A stretch of 64,000 nucleotides of DNA from a virus. The translations under genes were made by a program, and so were the position numbers. The stretch lies in the IMG/VR virus record IMGVR_UViG_3300020463_000001, positions 124,001 through 188,000 of that record; one strand, 5' to 3'. Positions 58,011-64,000 of this stretch are shown piece after piece. The notes beneath the pieces were generated by a model. The model saw nothing but the letters and a program-made list of their open reading frames with translations, made no database searches and had not been told where the DNA came from. Within the stretch, counting starts at the first letter, position 1. Each line of letters starts with the position of its first letter.

Positions 58011-58415
58011 ATGGCATTTTTCAGTACATTTAAGATAGTTATGATACTCATTCCTCTCCTTATGGGAGCTGGGGGGTGGTACTATATCAAGGGATTGAAA
58101 GAATCTTTGGAACAGATGAAAATCAACGCTGCACAGATGGAAGACGCAATCAATTCCAAAGATGGAGAGATAAATAGACTGAATGAAAATATTAACGTAC
58201 TGAGAACAGTCACGGACGAAGTTCAGGCAGTCAGGAACAATTTAGAAAAAGAAGTAGACAAGTTAAGAGTAACTCTTGGAGAACACGATTTGGGTTATCT
58301 TGCGAGTAAGAAGCCCGGTTTGGTAGAAAAAATAGTAAATAGAGCAGTAGATAGAGATGTTAAACAACGTCTTGATAGAATTACAGGAAATGTAGATGAA
58401 GATAAAGATTCTTAG
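58011..58415 (+). CDS. Putative i-spanin (Rz-like)
   Basis: A 134-residue protein with an N-terminal membrane anchor (IVMILIPLLMGAGGWYYI, residues ~9-26) and then a long periplasmic coiled coil (LKESLEQMKINAAQMEDAIN to ~95), the layout of inner-membrane spanins. The following gene, overlapping by 20 bases, encodes a lipoprotein, the normal partner. Together they would fuse inner and outer membranes at lysis of a Gram-negative host. Confidence 0.75.
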   Translation: MAFFSTFKIVMILIPLLMGAGGWYYIKGLKESLEQMKINAAQMEDAINSKDGEINRLNENINVLRTVTDEVQAVRNNLEKEVDKLRVTLGEHDLGYLASKKPGLVEKIVNRAVDRDVKQRLDRITGNVDEDKDS

Positions 58416-58791
58416 TTTATTATTACTAGTATTTTTGATGACAGTTTCTACTGGTTGTTCAATACTAAGACCAGAACCAGTTGAAAAAATAATTACTAAA
58501 GAGGTTTTAATTAAAAAACTTCCTCTTAAATTGAAAAATCCGGAACCAATTGATTGGTTGGGTATAAAGTGGATGATCATAACTCCGGAAACATATGAGT
58601 CCAGAATAGAAGAATTGAAGAGGGACGGAAAAAGTTTAGCGATATTTGCATTAGACAAAGATTCGTATGAGGCCATATCTATAAATATGGCTGAGATCTT
58701 AAAATATATGGAAGAGCAAAGTTTCATTCTTGCTCAATACCGAGAGTATTACGAATCGGAAGATGAATCTGAAGAGTCTGAAGATAAATAA
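58396..58791 (+). CDS. Putative o-spanin lipoprotein (Rz1-like)
   Basis: A 131-residue protein with a lipoprotein signal peptide: MKIK, a hydrophobic run, then VSTGC with the lipidated Cys at 21 (the -3 position is Ser rather than the usual Leu, but the rest fits). The mature part (KKLPLKLKNPEPIDWLGIKW) is periplasmic, and the C-terminus is acidic. The start overlaps the i-spanin gene by 20 bases in another frame, typical of Rz/Rz1 pairs. It is longer than most Rz1 proteins. Confidence 0.75.
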   Translation: MKIKILSLLLLVFLMTVSTGCSILRPEPVEKIITKEVLIKKLPLKLKNPEPIDWLGIKWMIITPETYESRIEELKRDGKSLAIFALDKDSYEAISINMAEILKYMEEQSFILAQYREYYESEDESEESEDK

Positions 58792-58802
58792 TAGGAACAA
58801 TT

Positions 58803-59144
58803 ATGTCAGCACAAGACGGCGTGGACAGTGTAGAAGACTTTCAAGATTCTGTTAAACAGAACACAGATAGGATACATTCTATGGAACAAAGAATACAAAC
58901 AGTCGCAATGGTTTTGATTGTTGGTTTTTTGACATGGGTTGGCACTGGATTGGTAGATGTAAAAGTAGGACTCGCTCAAGTTTTATCTGAGTCCGTATCA
59001 CTGAGAGGTTCACTCGATTCTCAGGGTAGAAGGTTGGTTGATATTGAAAAGGATATTCAAGAGATCAATAAAGAGATGGCAAGTTACATCACCAGAGACG
59101 AATTTAGAGAAGAATTAAAAGAATTGAAGGAAAGTAAAGATTGA
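58803..59144 (+). CDS. Single-span membrane protein, possible holin or antiholin
   Basis: A 113-residue protein. A charged N-terminal helix (DSVKQNTDRIHSMEQRIQ) is followed by one membrane segment (VAMVLIVGFLTWVGTGLVDV, ~35-55) and a C-terminal coiled coil. The organisation resembles XhlA-type lysis proteins. Its place right after the spanin pair supports a lysis role. No endolysin gene is in the window, so this is a tentative call. Confidence 0.55.
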   Translation: MSAQDGVDSVEDFQDSVKQNTDRIHSMEQRIQTVAMVLIVGFLTWVGTGLVDVKVGLAQVLSESVSLRGSLDSQGRRLVDIEKDIQEINKEMASYITRDEFREELKELKESKD

Positions 59145-59169
59145 CAAGACACAAATAAGAGTGTAGAAT
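59141..59169 (+). promoter_or_regulatory. Host sigma-70 type promoter for primase
   Basis: TTGACA (59141-59146, ending in the stop region of the preceding gene), a 17-bp spacer, and TAGAAT (59164-59169). The leader to the ATG at 59194 is ~18 bases and has no obvious ribosome site. Confidence 0.82.
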
Positions 59170-59193
59170 GGTTTCTAAAATTCGTACACCCTT

Positions 59194-60279
59194 ATGTTAT
59201 ATATTGATCATACCTACATAAATCTAGTTGGTAGTAAACTAGAAAGATTTGCAAAGAAACGAGATAACCTATACAATTGTAGGTGCCCTCTATGTGGTGA
59301 TTCTCAAAAACACTCTTATAAAGCCAGAGGGTTCTTCTTTGAGAAGAAGAGTAAGTTCTTCTATATGTGTCATAATTGTGGTGCGTCCATGTCTCTTGGT
59401 AAGTTCTTAAGTATAGTTGATGGAGAAATTCATAAACAATATAGACTTGAGAAGTGGAAAGATAATAATCCAAAGAAAGAACAAAAGAAGGAAGAACATA
59501 AACCTCTAAAGTTCTATTACGATTTTAGGGATAATTCAGTACTTGTTAAAGAAGAACAGACCGAGTTCAATATAGACTTCAAGGCAAAGTTCAAAGACAA
59601 ATTACAGGGTATGACTCCAATTAAAAAGTTGGATGATTCACACCCAGCCAAACGATATTTGGTAAACAGAAAAATTCCTAACTTGGATGTATTATATTAT
59701 ACTGAAGACTTTAAGTCAACAGTCAATACATTACTTTCTAAGTTTGGTGACAATTCTAGATTGTATGACAGACTTGTAGATAATGAAAAACGGATTGTAA
59801 TTCCCTTCTTCAACGAAAACAAGAAACTTGTCGCATTACAGGGTAGAGCATTAGACTCTTCTGGTATGCGATATATTACTATCAAGATAGATGAAGACGC
59901 AGAAAAGATCTATGGATTGGAGAGAGTAGATAAGAGTAAAACTGTATATGTGACAGAGGGCCCAATCGATTCTTTGTTTCTTGATAATGCAATCGCAATG
60001 GCGGGTAGTGATGTTGGTTTGAAGTACTTTGACAAGTTCAGTGACGTTGTTTTTGTGTTCGATAATGAACCCAGAAACCCCCAAATTGTCAAGAGAATGT
60101 TGAATGTAATCCAGACGGGATTTAGTATTTTTGTCTGGCCAAATAAAATAAAAGAAAAAGATATAAATGATGTGATACTGTCAGGAATGAGTGTTTTAGA
60201 ATTACAAGACATTATAAGTAAAAACACATCAAATGGATTAGAAGCGAAATTAAAAATTTCCGCATGGAAAAAGTGTTAA
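59194..60279 (+). CDS. 61: DNA primase gp61
   Basis: A 361-residue primase (T4 gp61 is 342) that makes RNA primers with gp41. The N-terminal zinc domain has CRCPLCGDSQKHSYKARGFF and CHNCGASMSLGKFL. The Toprim-like catalytic centre includes VTEGPIDSLFLDN (Glu) and VVFVFDNEPRNP (Asp). It has its own early promoter. No Shine-Dalgarno sequence is apparent. Confidence 0.94.
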   Translation: MLYIDHTYINLVGSKLERFAKKRDNLYNCRCPLCGDSQKHSYKARGFFFEKKSKFFYMCHNCGASMSLGKFLSIVDGEIHKQYRLEKWKDNNPKKEQKKEEHKPLKFYYDFRDNSVLVKEEQTEFNIDFKAKFKDKLQGMTPIKKLDDSHPAKRYLVNRKIPNLDVLYYTEDFKSTVNTLLSKFGDNSRLYDRLVDNEKRIVIPFFNENKKLVALQGRALDSSGMRYITIKIDEDAEKIYGLERVDKSKTVYVTEGPIDSLFLDNAIAMAGSDVGLKYFDKFSDVVFVFDNEPRNPQIVKRMLNVIQTGFSIFVWPNKIKEKDINDVILSGMSVLELQDIISKNTSNGLEAKLKISAWKKC

Positions 60280-60290
60280 GGTGAGTACGG

Positions 60291-62048
60291 ATGAAGTTGA
60301 GATTAGAATATGAGAGAGATGAGAAGTTATCAGAACAGTCCTACAAATTATTGAAAGATTATTATTGCATTGAAGGTGAAAATTCCCCCCAAGATTCATT
60401 CGCAAGAGCCGCAGTATCGTACTCTTACGGAGATAAAAAACTCGCCCAGAGAATATATGAAGGTGCGTCGAAGGGTTGGTTTATGTTCTCTTCACCAGTA
60501 TTATCTAACGCACCGAAACAAGGAAAACAACCAAAGTCCCTGCCGATTTCTTGTTTTCTCTCATATGTTCCAGACACACTAGAAGGTCTTATTTCGCACT
60601 CATCTGAATTGAGATGGTTGTCAGTGAAGGGTGGTGGTGTTGGTGGTCACTGGAGCACTGTCCGTTCAGTCTCTGATAAAGCACCCGGCCCTATTCCCTT
60701 TATGCACACCGTAGATGCGGATATGACAGCGTACAGACAGGGCAAAACTAGGAAGGGGTCTTATGCAGCATACCTTGATATAGACCATCCAGACATCTTA
60801 GAGTTCGTAGGAATGCGTACTCCAACTGGTGATGTGAACAGAAAGAATCTTAATCTACATCACGCAGTCAATATAACCGACAAGTTCATGGAAGCAGTCA
60901 AAGAAAATTTAGACTGGGATTTAATTGACCCAAATGAAAAGACTGCAAAGGATACAATACGGGCTAGAAAGTTATGGGAGACTATTCTGGAAACCCGATA
61001 TAGAACCGGAGAACCATATTTAAACTTCATCGATACCGCAAATCGATCACTCCCAAAAGAGATGAAGAAGAAAGGATTAAAGATACATGGGTCTAACTTA
61101 TGTAACGAGATTCATTTACCTACAAGCGAAGATAGAACCGCTGTTTGTTGTTTGTCATCACTAAATATCGAGAAATATGACGAATGGAAAGAATCTAATA
61201 TTGTCAGAGATTTGATTAGATTCTTGGATAATGTATTACAATATTTTATAGACCATGCCGGAGATGAGATATCAAAGGCAAAATACTCCGCACAGATGGA
61301 GAGGTCTCTGGGATTGGGTGCAATGGGATTGCATTCCTATTTCCATAAAAATAGAGTCTCTTTCGATTCGGAAGAAGCAAGAGAAATGAACAATGAGATA
61401 TTTAAGTTCATTAAAGATCAGGCTTCAGAAGAATCTAAGTTACTCGCTGAAGAAAGAGGGGAGTGTCCGGACATGGAAGGTTCTGGACTTCGTAACTCAC
61501 ATTTATTGGCTATTGCGCCCAATGCGAATAGTTCAATTATTGTGAATACTTCTCCCTCAATTGAACCTCTGAAGGCAAACGCCTATACCCATAGAACCAG
61601 AGTTGGTTCACATTTGGTTAGGAACAGATACTTAGAGGAAGAATTGGAAAAAATCGATAAAAGTACTGACGAAGTATGGAGTTCGATAATCACTAATGGT
61701 GGTTCTGTACAACACCTAGCATTCTTAAGTGATCATCTTAAAGAGGTATTTAAGACTGCGATAGAAATTGATCAGATGGCATTGATAGAACAAGCAGCAG
61801 ACCGACAGAATTATCTCTGTCAGGGACAGTCGTTGAATATATTCTTTCCGCCATCTGCAGATAAATCGTATATACATAAAGTCCATTATAGAGCTTGGGA
61901 AAGTGGATGTAAAGGACTTTACTACTTGAGAACTGAGAGTTCAAGTAGAGCAGAGAATGTTGCACAAAAGGTTACTAGAATTGCATTGAAGGATTACGAA
62001 ACTCCAACCGATGAAAGTCAGGAAGAATGTGAAGCCTGTCAAGGTTAG
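60291..62048 (+). CDS. nrdA: Ribonucleotide reductase alpha subunit (NrdA)
   Basis: A 585-residue class I ribonucleotide reductase large subunit, much shorter than T4 NrdA (754). It appears to lack the N-terminal ATP-cone, so it may not be switched off by dATP. Active-site features are present: PISCFLSYV (first redox Cys), NLCNEIHLP (radical Cys and Glu), VCCLSSLN (second redox Cys), PNANSSIIV, the Tyr pair in GLYYLRT, and a C-terminal CEAC pair for reduction by glutaredoxin. It is followed by nrdB after nine bases. Confidence 0.94.
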   Translation: MKLRLEYERDEKLSEQSYKLLKDYYCIEGENSPQDSFARAAVSYSYGDKKLAQRIYEGASKGWFMFSSPVLSNAPKQGKQPKSLPISCFLSYVPDTLEGLISHSSELRWLSVKGGGVGGHWSTVRSVSDKAPGPIPFMHTVDADMTAYRQGKTRKGSYAAYLDIDHPDILEFVGMRTPTGDVNRKNLNLHHAVNITDKFMEAVKENLDWDLIDPNEKTAKDTIRARKLWETILETRYRTGEPYLNFIDTANRSLPKEMKKKGLKIHGSNLCNEIHLPTSEDRTAVCCLSSLNIEKYDEWKESNIVRDLIRFLDNVLQYFIDHAGDEISKAKYSAQMERSLGLGAMGLHSYFHKNRVSFDSEEAREMNNEIFKFIKDQASEESKLLAEERGECPDMEGSGLRNSHLLAIAPNANSSIIVNTSPSIEPLKANAYTHRTRVGSHLVRNRYLEEELEKIDKSTDEVWSSIITNGGSVQHLAFLSDHLKEVFKTAIEIDQMALIEQAADRQNYLCQGQSLNIFFPPSADKSYIHKVHYRAWESGCKGLYYLRTESSSRAENVAQKVTRIALKDYETPTDESQEECEACQG

Positions 62049-62057
62049 GAGAAAAAT

Positions 62058-63296
62058 ATGGATGTATCTATCTATTCAAAATCGGGTTGTCCCTTTTGCG
62101 TAAAGGCAAAAGATTGGTTTGAAGATTTTGATATTAAATATACAGAGGTTGTTCTTGATGATGAAGAACAGCGTCTATCATTTTATCAAAGAATAAATGG
62201 TTCAAAAGAAGTTCTAGGGACAGGTTCGTTCCCTAGAAGAGTTAACTCTATGCCTCAGATATTTGTCGATGACAAACATATCGGTGGGTATGATGATTTG
62301 ATGGTTAGTGCAGATAAGATACTGAAGAAAGTATCTGGTGGATTGACAAAAGTATCTCAGACATATAAACCATTCTTTTATCCTTGGGCAGTAGAACTGA
62401 CTACGAAACATGAAAAAGTTCACTGGATCGAAGATGAAGTTGACCTATCCGAAGATGTGATGGATTGGAAGACTGGTAGGGTGTCAGAAACAGAAAAGGA
62501 ATACATAACAAACATCCTTAGATTGTTTACTCAATCAGATGTGGAAGTTGGTAAGAACTATTACGATCAATTCATTCCCAGAATTAAGAATAATGAAGTT
62601 CGTAATATGTTGGGGTCATTCGCTGCGAGAGAAGGTATCCATCAAAGGGCCTACGCACTGTTAAACGAGACTCTTGGATTGCCTGATAGTGAGTATCACG
62701 CATTCTTGGAGTATCAGGAAATGACCGACAAGGTAGAGTTCATGACAGACTCCGATCCTTCTACTGTAAGAGGTTTGGGGCTCGCCTTCGCAAAATCTGT
62801 ATTCAACGAAGGTGTCGCACTGTTTGCCTCATTCGTAATGTTGCTCAACTTCCAGAGATATGGAAAGATGAAAGGAATGGGTAAGGTCGTAGAGTGGTCT
62901 ATCAGAGACGAATCTATGCACGTTGAGGGAAACGCAAATCTATTCAGATCATACTGTTCAGAACATCCAAGAATTGTAGATGATTCCTTTAAGAAAGAAA
63001 TTTATGAAATGTCCAAGACTGCAGTTAAGTTAGAAGATAAGTTTATTGACTTGGCTTACAGTCTAGGAGATATTGATGGACTGTCTTCAAATGAGGTGAA
63101 AGTTTATATTAGATATATAACTGATAGAAGATTACTTCAATTGGGACTAAAACCTGTGTTTAAGGTAAAAACGAATCCTCTTCCTTGGTTGGAATGGATT
63201 CTAAATGGCGCAGATCACACCAACTTCTTCGAAAATAGGGTTACGGAATACGAAGTTGCAGGGCTGGTTGGAAGTTGGGATGATGCCTACGCATAA
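62058..63296 (+). CDS. nrdB: Glutaredoxin-NrdB fusion (ribonucleotide reductase beta subunit)
   Basis: A 412-residue protein joining two functions. Residues 1-~92 are a glutaredoxin with CPFC (C11, C14) and MPQIFVDDKHIGGYDDL. Residues ~105-412 are a class I R2 subunit with all metal ligands visible: D161 (TQSD), E192 and H195 (REGIH), E251 (FNEGVALF), E285 and H288 (RDESMH), and a radical-type Tyr199. The glutaredoxin could reduce the NrdA C-terminal Cys pair. The reading frame is continuous through the linker. The ribosome site is AGGAG. Confidence 0.94.
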   Translation: MDVSIYSKSGCPFCVKAKDWFEDFDIKYTEVVLDDEEQRLSFYQRINGSKEVLGTGSFPRRVNSMPQIFVDDKHIGGYDDLMVSADKILKKVSGGLTKVSQTYKPFFYPWAVELTTKHEKVHWIEDEVDLSEDVMDWKTGRVSETEKEYITNILRLFTQSDVEVGKNYYDQFIPRIKNNEVRNMLGSFAAREGIHQRAYALLNETLGLPDSEYHAFLEYQEMTDKVEFMTDSDPSTVRGLGLAFAKSVFNEGVALFASFVMLLNFQRYGKMKGMGKVVEWSIRDESMHVEGNANLFRSYCSEHPRIVDDSFKKEIYEMSKTAVKLEDKFIDLAYSLGDIDGLSSNEVKVYIRYITDRRLLQLGLKPVFKVKTNPLPWLEWILNGADHTNFFENRVTEYEVAGLVGSWDDAYA

Positions 63297-63308
63297 ATAG
63301 GAATGTAG

Positions 63309-63521
63309 ATGTCAAGAGATAACGCATTAGAGATTCTAGAGTGTCGTTATTGTTCTTGTTACTTTGAAATATTTTTAAGAAATATAGATGATAGTGTGAA
63401 TTATTGCCCGAATTGTGGAGAACAAATTTCGGGCAGTTACTCTTTAGAAGATGATGAAGATGAAGATGAAGATGAGGGTAGAGATTTATATAATGAAACT
63501 AATAGGTTATGGTCAGATTAG
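63309..63521 (+). CDS. Small zinc-ribbon protein with acidic tail
   Basis: A 70-residue protein with two CxxC knuckles (CRYCSCYF and CPNCGEQ), followed by a run of Asp/Glu. Probably a structural zinc ribbon. It is translated from ATG 63309 and overlaps the start of the next gene by 13 bases. Function unknown. Confidence 0.65.
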   Translation: MSRDNALEILECRYCSCYFEIFLRNIDDSVNYCPNCGEQISGSYSLEDDEDEDEDEGRDLYNETNRLWSD

Positions 63522-64000
63522 GCGGAATTGATTACAGTTTAACATCACCATCTGTATGTGTATACACAGGAGAACCAGAAGATTTTTCATTTGAGTCTTG
63601 TGGTGTGTACTTCCTGTCACCTACTAAAAAATATTCAGAGTATTCTTTCAAGAACATAGACGGTCAATCGACAATATTTACTTATGAGTATCCCGAAGAG
63701 AGATATGATTTTATATCCGATTGGGCGATAGATATTGTATTGACAAACGAGATAGAATCTGTTTATATAGAAGATTATAGTTATAACTCTACAGGAAAGG
63801 TATTTCATATCGCAGAAAACTGTGGCCTTCTGAAGTGGAAACTATGGAATTCGGAGATAGATTATCATCTAGTATCACCAGCGGAGATTAAAAAGTTCGC
63901 TTCTGGTAAAGGAAATGCGAATAAAGAACTGATGTATGAGAGTTTTATTTCTTCTACAGATGTTGATCTGAAGCAGTATCTAGAATCTAAATCTACAAAA
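63509..64000 (+). CDS. RuvC-like Holliday junction resolvase (3' end missing)
   Basis: 164 residues are visible, reading to the window edge. The start ATG 63509 overlaps the preceding gene. The N-terminal strand GGIDYSLTSPSVCV supplies the first Asp of an RNase-H fold. A Glu-containing strand VYIEDYSYNSTGKVFHIAE follows, then LLKWKLW and the tract VSPAEIKKFASGKGNANKEL, the order seen in RuvC-type resolvases of marine T4-like phages. It would resolve branched DNA before packaging. The last catalytic Asp lies beyond the window. Confidence 0.78.
   Translation, partial: MVRLGGIDYSLTSPSVCVYTGEPEDFSFESCGVYFLSPTKKYSEYSFKNIDGQSTIFTYEYPEERYDFISDWAIDIVLTNEIESVYIEDYSYNSTGKVFHIAENCGLLKWKLWNSEIDYHLVSPAEIKKFASGKGNANKELMYESFISSTDVDLKQYLESKSTK

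Noticed and set aside
58680-58687. TATAAATA octamer inside the o-spanin gene
   Set aside because: It lies within coding sequence ~115 bases before the next gene and in a local inverted repeat. Weak support as a promoter, so not listed as a feature.
1-64000. tRNA genes, introns, inteins or insertion sequences
   Set aside because: Gaps between genes are too small or fully explained by promoters and terminators. The conserved proteins (gp17, gp43, NrdA, gp23) are uninterrupted, and no transposase was seen.

Overview
The window is a slice of a T4-like myovirus genome (Straboviridae-like, of the marine 'cyanophage/pelagiphage' T4 type). Every convincing gene is on the + strand, intergenic gaps are tiny, and many genes overlap by 1-20 bases. 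The gene order is that of marine T4-like phages: gp13-14-15-16-17-18-19-20-67-68-21-22-23, then gp3-uvsY-uvsW, gp55-47-46, gp45-44-62-regA-hsp20, gp43-uvsX-gp41, and gp61-nrdA-nrdB. No photosynthesis gene, tRNA, integrase or CRISPR array was seen, so the host cannot be named from this window. A marine heterotrophic bacterium is a reasonable guess. DNA composition is AT-rich throughout.

Layout. 1-12126: neck, terminase, tail sheath and tube, portal, prohead core and protease, and major capsid. 12126-12357: two terminators and two late promoters that bracket a probable ~92-nt small RNA. 12357-19753: a three-gene late operon of large paralogous beta-propeller virion or adhesin proteins inserted between gp23 and gp3. 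19835-26282: gp3-like protein, recombination genes (uvsY, uvsW, gp47, gp46) and the late sigma factor gp55. 26296-28723: accessory block with a C5-cytosine DNA methyltransferase, an unknown protein and a CmoA-like SAM enzyme. 28827-32380: a VWA/zincin protein plus a CobS-like AAA+ ATPase. 32390-43064: replication core, hsp20, small conserved genes and a 2OG-Fe(II) oxygenase. 43098-52219: a cassette in which several proteins begin with a short leader like the T4 capsid-targeting sequence and carry L-x-E sites expected for the gp21 protease. 52239-56926: small protein and a 1491-aa repeat-rich tail fibre. 56949-59144: structural and lysis genes (i-spanin, o-spanin, possible holin). 59194-64000: primase, ribonucleotide reductase (with glutaredoxin fused to the beta subunit) and the start of a RuvC-like nuclease gene.

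Regulation. Thirteen copies of the T4 late promoter octamer TATAAATA lie upstream of structural or lysis genes, matching the presence of gp55 and gp45. Nine near-consensus host sigma-70 promoters (mostly TTGACA with a 16-17 bp spacer) precede early genes such as gp55, the methyltransferase, the VWA/AAA pair, hsp20, gp41 and primase. hsp20 and the gene at 57344 have both types.

The strongest candidate for something undescribed is the 43098-52219 cassette. It includes a possible KxDG nucleotidyltransferase, a P-loop kinase, a 107-aa protein and a ~960-aa modular protein that reads like a prohead-protease polyprotein. Together they look like proteins packaged inside the capsid and perhaps injected with the DNA. 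All functional assignments rest on motif and length recognition by eye, and no database search was run.
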